From contig JAXCGZ010000098.1 in NCBI GenBank assembly GCA_037179515.1, positions 45,001-109,000 of the forward strand: DNA of 64,000 nt, written 5' to 3'. Positions 49,980 to 63,645 of this stretch are shown here, one piece after another. The notes beneath the pieces were generated by a model. The model did not search any database and was not told the origin of the DNA. It worked only from the letters and a program-made list of their open reading frames with translations. The stretch's first letter is position 1. Each line of letters starts with the position of its first letter. The position numbers and the translations under genes are program-made. The DNA comes from Halocaridina rubra (taxonomy: Eukaryota > Arthropoda > Malacostraca > Decapoda > Atyidae).

Positions 49980-51975
49980 TTTCCTGATTGTGACACCAGG
50001 ACAGGCAAAAAAAAAAAAAAAATGCCCTCATCGAGCCAGTGCACCAAGGAAACTTGAAGTAAAAAGGAACAGAGATGGAGTGTTGTGACTTTTTTTTTTT
50101 TTAAGAGTGACATCGGGACAGGAAGAAACTGCCCTCGTCAATAAAGGCCCGGGCACGAGAAAATACCAAGACGAAGGAAAAGAAAAAGGTTAAGGGCAAG
50201 GCAAAGATCAGGTAATGTCATGCAAAGGAAAACGACAGACAGAAAAAAACAGCCAAAGTACAGAGGACCCAGAGATATGGAGGACTAGGCTCTGAGATGA
50301 CAATAGATCTGCTTTTTGGAGGATGAAAGGCCATAAGAATTAGGAAAGACAGAAGGAGGAAGAGAGTTCCAGAGTCTGCAGGTAGATGGGAAGAAGCAGT
50401 CGCTGCACCGACCAATCCGCGAGCTACTAATCTCCACACAGTACCTGTGAGATGAGGCTGCTTGGCGAGTGTTACGCGGCCTCGGCAGTGGAGGAGGGAT
50501 GCAACTTGCCAACTCATCAGAGCAGCAATGGAAGTAGTAGCGATAGAAAAGCTAAAGGGAAGATACCTTATGGCCAAGAGAGAGAGAATCCAGGTTAGAA
50601 ATAAGAGAAGGATCATTAATGAGTCTGACTGCCTTACATTCAACCCTATCAAGAAGATAAGTAAAGGAATAAGCACCCCAGATGTGTGAGCAGTATTCTA
50701 AGCAGGGGCGGATAAGACCTTTGTAAATTTTAAGTAACTGCAATGTGGAAAAGTAATGACGGAACCGAAACAAAACCCCCAATTTTTTGGATGAAGATTT
50801 AGAAATTTGGATTATGTGATTCCTCCAAGATAAGTTAGAGGCTATATGGATTCCTAATATATTGATAGAGATAAGAGGGTAAATTTCATTAGTTTCGAAG
50901 ACAATAGGGTTATCAGGAGGAGAAGAAGATAAAGAGATAGCCAGAAACTGTGTCTTGGAGGCATTGCATTTAACTAAATTTTGAGTGCCCCATTCAGATA
51001 CTCTCTGCAAATCGTAGTTAAGAGTAGAAGAAAGAGTGATACAAGATTGATTACGAGTAACAGATGAAGGTTGTGAAGAAAAGGCAGAGGAAAAGTGAAG
51101 GGTAGAATCATCGGCAAAGGCATGAAGAAGAGAGGAAGATGGGGATTGTAGAAGATCACTGATGAAGAGAAGGATGAGAGTAGGTGAAAGAACAGAGCCC
51201 TGTGGAACACCACTGGTAACAGAGAAAGGGCTAGATGTTGCGCCATCAACAACTACAGATATAGAACGGTCAGTAAGAAAACTGGAAATTAGAGAACAGA
51301 AACAAGGGGTAAAGCCATAGGCAGGGAGTTTGGCCAACAGAGCCTTGTGCCAGACTCTGTCTAAAGCCTTAGAGATATCCAGGGCGACGACAAAGGATTC
51401 CCCATAGTTCCTCAGAGAAGATGACCATACATGAGTAAGATAGGACAGGAGATCACCAGTGGATCTTGCCTTGCGGAAGCCGTACTGGTGATCGGAGATA
51501 AGTGAGTTAGATTCAAGGCGTTTCAAGAAGTGAGCATTGAGCAAAGTTTCGAAAACTTTAACAATAGAGGAGGTTAGAGCAATAGGTCGGTAGTTAGAAG
51601 GAATAGAGCGGTCACCCTTCTTAGGAACAGGTTGAACTAGAGCATGCTTCCATGATGAAGGATAGATACTGGTTGACAGAATGAGGCGAAAAAGACGGCA
51701 AAGCACGGGAGCCAGTTCATCTGCAAACTCCTTAAGGAACCTTGCAGGGATACCATCGGGACCAGATGCCTTGTTCGTCTTTAGCGAGCGAAGAACCTTA
51801 TGAACTTTGCATGAAGAAAGGATAAGGGAGGGCATAGGGTTAGAGAGGGGAAAAAGCTGAGGAACAGGTGCGCTGGAATCGTTGATAGAATAGTTGGCAG
51901 AAAAAATGAGAGCCAAAGAGAGTGGCTTTGTCAGATGTGCAGGGATAATTAGACATGTGTATCGAATATTCAAGA
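49980..51975 (-). mobile_element. I/Nimb-like LINE, 5' truncated
   Basis: Minus orientation. The 3' untranslated part (to about 50103) ends with an A-run followed by GTCACAACACTCC. A second, diverged copy of the same 3' end (GATGAGGGCA, A/T-run, GCCTGTCCTGGTGTCACA) lies at 49985-50035. The endonuclease is missing. Confidence 0.85.
50285..51973 (-). pseudogene. I/Nimb-like LINE reverse transcriptase, frameshifted
   Basis: The frame of 473 codons to 50552 has KASGPDGIPARFLKEFAD, QPVPKKGDRSIPSNYRPIAL, HQYGFRKARSTGDLLSYL, VALDISKALDRVWHKALLAK (motif A, with AL in place of the usual AF), TSGVPQGSVLSPTLILLFIS (motif B), HAFADDSTLHF (motif C) and IRPCLEYCSHIWGAY (thumb). It leaves frame near 50555; the end (LWNSLPPSVFPNSYG, about 50370) is in another frame. 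The GVPQGSVLSPTL and AFADDST pattern fits the I superfamily, Nimb-like. Inactive through truncation and frameshift. Confidence 0.88.
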
Positions 51976-51979
51976 ATAT

Positions 51980-53601
51980 TCACTGTTGATGTAGTTTGCT
52001 TCTGTAGTGTCAAAACTGTGTCTTCTTGAGGGAAATTGTATAATAAGGTTAGATATGAAACTGATATTAAAGGATTGGCGAAAGTATTTACTCCAATTTT
52101 GTGTGTTATTTATTGCTCATATCGTATTTTCCATGGACATATATTCATCTGAACACTGATAAACTTTATTATTTAAATTCTTAAGAGTAAGATAAAATTT
52201 TGTCATGAAAGGTTCATTTATGGTGAAGTTACGAAGATCTGCAAGTTAATTACCGGGATACTTCGCCATGTGTTCATTGTTTTTAAATCACCCATGCTCG
52301 TTATCTAGAGGTTTGATTAGTCTTCTTAGATATTGATAAGGTTGTGCATACACTATTGCCGATACCAGATAATCATTACTAGTGGGATAAATATAACCCG
52401 GTGCCTTTGCCTGTCTCATGCAAGTAGTACATGTGTTTCAAGTGACTTCGTGAAAATTGACCCCAGTACCAACGCAAGTAATGGCTGCTATCTACTTGAA
52501 TGTGCCGCAAGGTGAGGTTCTGGTATTGCTGATATTTGGATTTGAAGTATGAAACTAATCTGTATGGGAATTACCCTATAATCCAGACTGCGTGCATAGC
52601 CAGCCCCTTTGGTAAAAATAATTGGTTCCAGTTCATTTGAAGTAATACTTAGTTTTACTGTAACATTTTCCATATTAAGTGAGATAGGAGTTTCTTTTTA
52701 TTATTAATTCAGATAAGCTAGGTCATTATGTTCCGGAATGTCACATCCCATCGTCCTGTTACTTAGTTAACGTAAGGTTAGGTCATGACAGGTTAGGTTA
52801 GTCTACATAAATCTAAATGACTTTTGTTTTGAACTTCTCAATATATTTTTAAACTATGCCCATAGTCTTGTAATTCCTGCCACTTTAACATATTTCATCA
52901 AAATTTTACATTTATATAAATAATGGTAACTGTTTACTTTCACCCCCTCAAAGAGTTATATGAATGTACAGAATTTTGGAAAAACGTCCAAAACTGCTAT
53001 ATCCAATAATTTCAGTTATGACCTCTCTTAACTGGAGTGAACTAACTTAATCATAGCTAACCTTAATTAGCCTAACCTAATGAATTTGGATATTTCCTAA
53101 GGTGGGATATGAAAGTAAAGATTAAAAAAAAAAAAGATATTAATTTCAAAAATTTTGATATAGTTAAGAATATGTTCAAATGTAAAAGAAACTGAGCCAC
53201 TAACAGAGCCATAAATGTTAATGTCTTGGGCGTTGAGAATAGACAGATCTATACGTTTAGCTGGACAGTTGAAGTATCCTTGATCCTCAGGTAACTTATT
53301 ATGTATGTAATATGAAGGGATATCGCAAACGAAACCTCAGCTAGTTATCATTTCGCGTATTTGGTTAATATTTGACATTTTTAACTAGTATACATATTCA
53401 CGTGTGTAATGAGATTTCTTTTGTATTTTCAAGTGACCGCAAACATCTTGTATGATTTAAGATTTAAGGTGAAGATTCGTATATATTTAAAGCAGTGGCA
53501 TTGTAATAGCATTGAGGAACACTCTCTCCCTCTCTCTGTGTCTGCTGTCTGTCTCTCTCTTTCGTTTGTAAACTCTGCAAGTCCAGCAAGTGAGAATATC
53601 T

Positions 53602-53602
<1 letters not shown>
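51980..53602. other. Long stretch without a recognised gene
   Basis: TTAGG-like and CCTAACC-like motifs at 52768-52800 and 53050-53085. An A-run near 53125. Small ORFs (52333-52515, 52488-52673) have no coding support. Confidence 0.4.

Positions 53603-53690
<88 letters not shown>
53603..53690. repeat. (AT)n microsatellite
   Basis: About 87 bp AT, left flank of a SINE-1 copy. Confidence 0.95.
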
Positions 53691-53695
<5 letters not shown>

Positions 53696-53891
53696 TCCGG
53701 TTCCGGTTTTACGTCACGGACTCCCTTATCTACCAAGGACTAGGACGGTTGCCTTCTTGCGAAGGACTTGTTTTGGCAGATGTAATCCTTACGCTGAGTG
53801 CATGCCCTTGCTAACCTCAGACCGTGACGGGGCGCGAACCCTCGACCTGACGCCTCAGAGTCGGAGACGCTACCGATTGAGCCACGGCGAC

Positions 53892-53893
<2 letters not shown>
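53696..53893 (-). mobile_element. SINE-1 copy, full length, between AT tracts
   Basis: A clean copy: minus-strand A box TGGCTCAATCGGTAGCG, B box GGTTCGCGCCCCG, full body and 3' end GACGTAAAACCGGAACCGG. (AT)n tracts border both ends, so the element either inserted in an AT tract or its AT-rich tail expanded. Confidence 0.9.

Positions 53894-53981
<88 letters not shown>
53894..53981. repeat. (AT)n microsatellite
   Basis: About 88 bp AT, right flank of the SINE-1 copy. Confidence 0.95.
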
Positions 53982-53985
<4 letters not shown>

Positions 53986-53989
53986 TGAG

Positions 53990-54899
<910 letters not shown>

Positions 54900-54993
54900 C
54901 AGTATTCAGTCTAGCGTTTATAGAAGATATGATGGTGAATGTAAATCCATACTGTACAAGCTATAACCAGCATGAACAGATGTAATCTAGTCG

Positions 54994-55033
54994 TTGGTTT
55001 TACGTCACGAACTCCCTTTTCTACTAAGGGCTA
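54994..55033 (-). mobile_element. SINE-1 fragment (3' terminal 40 bp)
   Basis: GGTTTTACGTCACGAACTCC and the following TACTAAGGGCTA match the SINE-1 3' end; the rest is absent. Confidence 0.65.
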
Positions 55034-55782
55034 TTTCACTATGTACCCTTTTATATAAAACACTTATTATTTATATAAAAAAGAAATATTCGGCATTTTG
55101 TTAATAATAGTCATAGGTTTTTACATAGTTTATATAAAAGAACGTAATATTGGGCTATTAAGATATTAGTCGAAACAATGGAAACACCTGCGTTAATATT
55201 AATAAAAAATAAAAGATGCTTAGATGCTACTACTACTAGTTTTGTAAATTTATATGGACGTCCCGTTCAGCCTGAACTTTCTAATGAACGTATTGAAAAT
55301 TGCGTTTACACGTGAGCTCGTTAACTTCTTATAGATGAAACAAAAGAGTAGTGCATTTCAAGCAGATTATGCTTGTGGTACTACGTATGTGAGTAAATTC
55401 GTATGCCTTTCAGTAGTTACCATAATACAGAAGGCATGAATAGGCATCTGCCACGTGCAGGAGGGCGTCACATGTGTATTTACGTAATTATGATCACGTG
55501 AAAGAACCTTGTCCCCCCCCGTTTTTTTTTTTGCCATGAATTCACTTGACGTTTTCAGTGTCCACGTTTCAGAATTTAGATTATAAATTTTTGTTACACT
55601 AAAAAGTAGTTTCTTTATTCCTCTGGCGAATTTTCTCAAAAGGTTCTTAGTAAATTCTAGTTGTAGAGCTACTACTCACTCCCCATAAATTCCATCAACA
55701 CCGTCTGTGTGTGTTGGTTGAAATAGAGGCTGATAGAGGGAGGGTCCTGTCGGCTATTATACTTCCGGATGTAATTTTGGGG
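55034..55782. other. No recognised gene
   Basis: The minus ORF 55367-55639 shows no domain or splice signals. A C-run and T-run lie near 55515. Confidence 0.35.

Positions 55783-55869
<87 letters not shown>
55783..55869. repeat. (AG)n microsatellite
   Basis: About 87 bp AG with one GG interruption. Confidence 0.95.
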
Positions 55870-55873
<4 letters not shown>

Positions 55874-56080
55874 TGTACATGGGGACGTGCACATGGGCAC
55901 TCCCATTGATGTTGCAGTTGTTAAGCATTACAATCTATATTTGGTTATGTATACATAAATATTAATAGAATTTGCAATTAATTTTAAATATCGGAGCACG
56001 TAATTAAGAATAAAATATAGTGTAATAATTGATTGATGGCAGAAGAGAACTCTGCTAGTATTAATTAAGAGTAATATAGA
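55869..56080. repeat. Paralogous empty site of the tRNA-satellite insertion
   Basis: 55869-55938 matches 57459-57528 (shared TGTACATGGGGACGTGCACA and GATATTGCAGTTGTTAA-like sequence). 55939-56080 matches 61660-61800 (shared AATATAGTGTAATAATTGA and TGATGGCAGAAGAG). The 12-mer ATTACAATCTAT occurs once here (55927-55938) and on both sides of the array. Confidence 0.85.
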
Positions 56081-56094
56081 GTTTGACATCAACG

Positions 56095-56828
56095 GTAGTG
56101 ATTTGATGGAGCGAAATCATGCTCGTAGAGGGAATTTCAAGGTTTAAGGTGTTGTATTGGTGTAGTTTGATACTCTACATCTGTATGTGTACAAGAGCCA
56201 TCCGTTATATGATGGAAAGTTTGCTTACGAGCCGTACCTGCAGCCTCATTTCTCCTGGTCTGTAGATTGAGTCGATACTTGCTTAATCAACATATTGATG
56301 AGCTTATTTCCCTTTAATCTTCTTACTTTTTAGCATATTGAAAAGAGCCAGTACGCATTACTCAAGTGAACGAAACTATCAGAAAAATGACCTCGGTCTC
56401 ACCGACTTGCTCACTTTTAAGTTTTATGAAATCGGATCGCACATAAAAGACACACTCTTCGCTCTTTTCATTTTCGCTCAATGAATTTCTAAATAACTTT
56501 TTTTTAAATTTTTTTTTTTATTTCAGCTTCTGTTAATCTGGGCTTAGTCCTTTGATCCTAAGGAAGTAATAAAGAGTAGTAATTGAAGAGCAGAACGAGC
56601 ATCAAAAGAACGTCTACTAAGTATGATTCCCCCCCCCATTTTTTTTTCAATTCTCATGTAATTGAGGTTGCTACTGGCATGTTTTTCCGCTCTCCTAAGT
56701 CGCCATATTTACGTAGATATTTAGCGGGTGCAATCTCATTTTCTCAAACATTAAAATTTTATCCATTATCGGGTGATCGATTACTGGTGTTTGAGAACGA
56801 GGTTATTAAAAATGTGCTTTTTATACAA
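56095..56828. other. No recognised gene
   Basis: The plus ORF 56583-56834 is without features. Poly-T and poly-C runs near 56500 and 56632. Confidence 0.4.
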
Positions 56829-56836
56829 CCATAAGT

Positions 56837-56932
<96 letters not shown>
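56829..56932. repeat. (CT)n(CA)n microsatellite
   Basis: About 90 bp CT with one TT interruption, then about 15 bp CA. Confidence 0.95.
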
Positions 56933-57102
56933 AATGCACTCACATAATAATTTTTTTCTTATTATGATATATACAACAGAAACTTTTTAGAAAGTGATTA
57001 TCAAACATCTAACATTAATACAGACTAATTAAGCCAGTAATTATGAACTTCTACAATTACCCTGTGGCACTATAGCCTTGTTAGCATTAAATCATGTAAT
57101 GA

Positions 57103-57103
<1 letters not shown>

Positions 57104-57178
<75 letters not shown>

Positions 57179-57197
57179 GTTATTATTATTATTGTTA

Positions 57198-57270
<73 letters not shown>
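57104..57270. repeat. (ATT)n microsatellite
   Basis: About 165 bp of ATT with GTT and ATC interruptions near 57180-57200. Confidence 0.95.
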
Positions 57271-57333
57271 TACGTCTATTGACGTTTCCATAGCTAAAGC
57301 AATATAGGACATGAATCAAACCTGTCAAGTCCA

Positions 57334-57436
<103 letters not shown>

Positions 57437-57516
57437 TATTTTATTTTTTTCCATTCAGATAATTGTACATGGGGACGTGCACATGGGCACTTCAAGTGAT
57501 ATTGCAGTTGTTAAAC

Positions 57517-57528
57517 ATTACAATCTAT
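57517..57528. repeat. 12-bp direct repeat, left border of the satellite array
   Basis: ATTACAATCTAT; repeated at 61648-61659 and present once in the empty site at 55927-55938. Confidence 0.85.
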
Positions 57529-60500
57529 GAATCATTTTTTTTTACCCCGACCGGGACTCGAACCTAGAACTTATGATTACTAAGTCAAGGCGCTACCGCT
57601 ACACCACAGAAGGTTAAAAGGAATCCAACTTTATAGCTTATAGCTGCTATACTTAGGAATGAACGCATTCTATCTCAATGCCACTATGTTCATATTACAG
57701 ATTCCCCAACCTCACTCGGGGCTTCATTTTAGCCTTTAATTCAATTCCCAATCTCATTCGGGCCATGAAATTACCAAATAAGCACATTACATATGTGAAA
57801 ACATGAATCATTTTTTACCCCGACCAGGAATCGAACCTATGACTTATGATTACTAAGTCAAGGTGCTACCACTACACCACAGAAGGTTAAAAGGAATCCA
57901 ACCTTATAGCTTATATCTGCTATACTTAGGAATGAACGCATTCTATCTGAATGCCACTATGTTCATATTACAGATTCCCCAACCTCACTCGTGGCTTCAT
58001 TTTAGCATTTAATTCAATTCCCAATCTCATTCGGGCCATGAAATAACCAAATAAGCACATTACATATGTGAAAACATGAATTATTTTTTTACCCCGACTG
58101 GGACTCGAACCTAGGACTTATGATTACTAAGTCAAGGCACTACCACTACACCACAGAAGGTTAAAAGGAATCCAAACTTATAGCTTATATCTGCTATACT
58201 TAGGAATGAACGCATTCTATCTGAATGCCTCTATGTTCATATTACAGATTCCCCAACCTCACTCGTGGCTTCATTTTAGCATTTAATTCAATTCCCTATC
58301 TCATTCGGGCCATGAAATAACCAAATAAGCACATTACATATGAAAACTGAATCATATTTTACCCCGACCGGGACTCGAACCTAGGACTTATGATTACTAT
58401 GTCAAGGCGCTACCACTACACCACAGAAGGTTAAAAGGAATCTATCCTTATAGCTTATATCTGCTATACTTAGGAATGAACGCATTCTATCTGAATGCCA
58501 CTATGTTCATATTACAGATTTCCCAAAATCACTCGTGGCTTCATCTTAGCATTTAATTCAATTCCCAATCTCATTCGGGCCATGAAATAACCAAATAAGC
58601 ACATTACATATGTTAAAATATGAATAATTTTTTACCCCGACCGGGAATCGAACCTAGGACTTATGATTACTAAGTCAAGGCGCTACCACTACACCACAGA
58701 AGGTTAAAAGGAATCCAACCTTATAGCTTATATCTGCTATACTTAGGAATGAACGCATTCTATCTCAATGCCACTATGTTCATATTACAGATTCCCCAAC
58801 CTTACTTGTGGCTTCATTTTAGCATTTAATTCAATTCCCAATCTCATTCGGGCCATGAAATAACCAAATAAGCACATTACATATGTGAAAACATGAATCA
58901 TTTTTTACCCCGACCAGGAATCGAACCTATGACTTATGATTACTAAGTCAAGGTGCTACCACTACACCACAGAAGGTTAAAAGGAATCCAACCTTATAGC
59001 TTATATCTGCTATACTTAGGAATGAACGCATTCTATCTGAATGCCACTATGTTCATATTACAGATTCCCCAACCTCACTCGTGGCTTCATTTTAGCATTT
59101 AATTCAATTCCCAATCTCATTCGGGCCATGAAATAACCAAATAAGCACATTACATATGTGAAAACATGAATAATTTTTTTACCCCGACTGGGAATCGAAC
59201 CTAGGACTTATGATTACTAAGTCAAGGCACTACCACTACACCACAGAAGGTTAAAAGGAATCCAAACTTATAGCTTATATCTGCTATACTTAGGAATGAA
59301 CGCATTCTATCTGAATGCCTCTATGTTCATATTACAGATTCCTCAACCTCACTCGTGGCTTCATTTTAGCATTTAATTCAATTCCCTATCTCATTCGGGC
59401 CATGAAATAACCAAATAAGCACATTACATATGAAAACTGAATCATATTTTACCCCGACCGGGACTCGAACCTAGGACTTATGATTACTAGGTCAAGGCAC
59501 TACCACTACACCACAGAAGGTTAAAAGGAATCTATCCTTATAGCTTATATCTGCTATACTTAGGAATGAACGCATTCTATCTGAATGCCACTATGTTCAT
59601 ATTACAGATTTCCCAAAATCACTCATGGCTTCATTTTAGCATTTAATTCAATTCCCAATCTCATTCGGGCCATGAAATAACCAAATAAGCACATTACATA
59701 TGTTAAAACATGAATAATTTTTTACCCCGACCGGGAATCGAACCTAGGACTTATGATTACTAAGTCAAGGCGCTACCACTACACCACAGAAGGTTAAAAG
59801 GAATCCAACCTTATAGCTTATATCTGCTATACTTAGGAATGAACGCATTCTATCTCAAAGCCACTATGTTCATATTACAGATTCCCCAACCTTACTTGTG
59901 GCTTCATTTTAGCATTTAATTCAATTCCCAATCTCATTCGGGCCATGAAATAACCAATTAAGCACATTACATATGTGAAAACATGAATCATATTTTACCC
60001 CGACTGGGACTCAAACCTAGGACTTATGATTACTAAGTCAAGGCGCTACCACTACACCACAGAAGGTTAAAAGGAATCCAACTTTATAGCTTATATCTGC
60101 TATATTTAGGAATGAACGCATTCTATCTGAATGCCATTATGTTTATATTACAGATTTCCCAACCTCACTCGTGGCCTTATTTTAGCATTTAATTCAATTC
60201 CCAATCTCATTCGGGCCATGAAATAACCAAATAAGCACATTACATATGTGAAAACATGAATCATATTTTACCCCGACCGGGACTCAAACCTAGGACTTAT
60301 GATTACTAAGTCAAGGCGCTACCACTACACCACAGAAGGTTAAAAGGAATCCAACCTTATAGCTTATATCGGCTATACTTAGGAATGAACGCATTCTATG
60401 TGAATGCCACTATGTTCATATTACAGATTCCCCAACCTCACTCATGGCTTCATTTTAGAATTTAATTCAATTCCCAATCTCATTTGGATCATGAAATTAC

Positions 60501-61647
60501 CAAATAAGCACATTACATATGTGAAAACATGAATCATTTTTTACCCCGACCAGGACTCGAACCTAGGACTTATGATTACTAAGTCAAGGCGCTATGACTA
60601 CACCACAGAAGGTTAAAAGGAATCCAACCTTATAGCTTATATCTGTTATACTTAGGAATGAACGCATTCTATCTGAATGCCACTATGCTCATATTACAGA
60701 TTCCCCAACCTCACTCGTGGCTTCATTTTAGCATTTAATTCAATTGCCAATCTCATTCGGGCCATGAAATAACCAAATAAGCACATTACATATGTGAAAA
60801 CATGAATCAATTTTTACCCCTACCGGGACTCGAACCTAGGACTTATGATTACTAAGTAAAGGCGCTACCACTACACCACAGAAGGTTAAAGGGAATCCAA
60901 CCTGTAATATGAACATAGTGGCATTCAGATAGAATGCGTTCATTCCTAAGTATAGCAGATATAAGCTGTAAGGTTGGATTCCTTTTAACCTTCTGTGGTG
61001 TAGTGGTAGCGCCTTGACTTAGTAATCATAAGTCTTAGGTTCGAGTCCCGGTCGGGGTAAAAAATGATTCATGTTTTCACATATGTAATGTGCTTATTTG
61101 GTTATTTCATGGCCCGAATGAGATTGGGAGTTGAATTAAATGCTAAAATGAAGCCACTAGTGAGGCTGGGGAATCTGTAATATGAACATAGTGGCATTCA
61201 GATAGAATGCGTTCATTCCTAAGTATAGCAGATATAAGCTATAAGGTTAGATTCCTTTTAACCTTCTGTGGTGTAGTGGTAGCGCCTTGACCTAGTAATC
61301 ATAAGTCCTAGGTTCGAGTCCCGGTCGGGGTAAAATGATTCATGTTTTCACATATGTAATGTGCTTATTTGGTTATTTCATGGCCCGAATGAGATTGGGA
61401 ATTGAATTAAATGCTAAAATGAAGCCACGAGTGAGGTTGGGGAATCTGTAATATGAACATAGTGGCATTCAGATAGAATGCGTTCATTCCTAAGTATAGC
61501 AGATATAAGCTATAAGGTTGGATTCCTTTTAACCTTCTGTGGTGTAGTGGTAGCACCTTGACTTAGTAATCATATGTCCTAGGTTCGAGTCACGGTCGGG
61601 GTAAAAAATGATTAATGTTTTCACATATGTAATGTGCTTATTTGGTT
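57529..61647. repeat. Tandem array of a 273-bp tRNA-bearing unit with internal inversion
   Basis: Thirteen minus-oriented units start at 57529, 57805, 58078, 58349, 58622, 58895, 59168, 59439, 59712, 59985, 60258, 60531 and 60804 (lengths 271-276; the last cut at about 60902). Three plus-oriented units follow from 60903, 61176 and 61447 (the last partial). Each has a tRNA-like part (D-arm GGTGTAGTGGTAGCGCC, anticodon-like stem, B box GGTTCGAGTCC) and a non-tRNA part with AACGCATTCTATCTGAATGC, CATATTACAGATTCCCCAAC and AAATAAGCACATTACATATG. Unit variants recur in sets of four. The array lies between 12-bp direct repeats. Confidence 0.95.
57805..59984 (-). repeat. Two copies of a 1,090-bp four-unit higher-order repeat
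   Basis: Units 2-5 (57805-58894) and 6-9 (58895-59984) correspond one to one by private variants: CCAGGAATCGAACCTATGAC in the first unit; GACTGGG, GCACTACC and ATGCCTCTATG in the second; GAAAACTGAATCATATTTTA and TCTATCCTTATAG in the third; TATGTTAAAA and CCTTACTTGTGG in the fourth. Spacing between matching sites is 1,090 bp. Confidence 0.9.
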
Positions 61648-61659
61648 ATTACAATCTAT
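61648..61659. repeat. 12-bp direct repeat, right border of the satellite array
   Basis: ATTACAATCTAT, the exact counterpart of 57517-57528, placed directly after TTATTTGGTT of the last plus unit. Confidence 0.85.

Positions 61660-62795
<1,136 letters not shown>

Positions 62796-62835
<40 letters not shown>
62796..62835. repeat. (AT)n microsatellite
   Basis: About 40 bp AT. Confidence 0.95.
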
Positions 62836-62837
<2 letters not shown>

Positions 62838-62987
62838 CGTGGCGGTTTTTTATTATTATCTCACCGAGCGTCACCACTGTCGTATTGGTTTTGTTTATCC
62901 CATCTAATGACACCACTGACGTAGGGCTTTTTCCTCCTACGTATATATGTATTTATAATTATGGTAGCGTGGTTACAAGGTTGGAAA

Positions 62988-63645
62988 TGTTAGTACCTGA
63001 TGGGTACAAGGTAAGAATGGACACGCAGTGAATCCTTTACTTATATTTATTCTAGAGTACAACACAACCGACGCCTCAATGCCCCAATGCCCCCACCCTA
63101 TGACTATCACAATCTATGATCTATTCGTGCCCCTGGCAAAGGTCTAACTAACTGTCCCTGCCCTGGGTGGCTCTTTAAATACCCCCAGGGGCAGGGCGTG
63201 GCTTAACATCCAATTCTCCAATGAAATCAGTGAGATCTAGTCCTAGCTAATCAACGCCAGGTTCAAAGTGGAATCCCTCCTACTTCCGGGGAGGAGTTAT
63301 TGGGCATCTCTGCAGGGTATGTACCTGCGTACGAAACACAAGTTTATGTTTGTTGTGGTTTAGGAAATGGCTAACTTCCTGTCCTTTCTCGCCCTTCTCG
63401 ATGCCAGGTCCTAAGTCCCACGGTTCCGGTCATATATTTCCTTGGCACTTTCTACAAACATTGTAATAAAATATCCGTGCCCTCGACCAACCGTTTCCGC
63501 TCAAGATCTGTTACAAGTTTCAGATTCTGGCTTCAGCATGGCGGAAGTCATACGACATCCCTCCCAACCAAAACTGAAATATCTCTTATTTCAGTCGAAG
63601 CATGGGCTAATTTTCCGGGAGCTCTTGGACATATCCTAGCTAACA
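62988..63645 (+). repeat. Candidate LTR (658 bp), possibly Gypsy-like
   Basis: Bounded by a perfect 6-bp inverted repeat TGTTAG...CTAACA. Inside are a TATA-like CTTTAAATACCCC at about 63171 and an AATAAA at about 63466, in plus-strand order, as in a U3-R-U5 layout. A TGGGGCCGAATT that could be a primer-binding site lies 17 bp past the end. No second LTR and no gag or pol frame is in the window, so this is tentative. The short ORFs inside (63442-63659) would then be non-coding. Confidence 0.35.

Noticed and set aside
55367..55639. Minus ORF of 90 codons
   Set aside because: No known motif, and the start is in low-complexity surroundings.
57070..57328. Open frames of poly-Ile, poly-Leu or poly-Asn
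   Set aside because: Produced by (AAT)n/(ATT)n tracts read in any frame.
57529..61647. CRISPR array
   Set aside because: Units are about 273 bp without short repeat/spacer structure, carry tRNA-like sequence, and the genome is eukaryotic.
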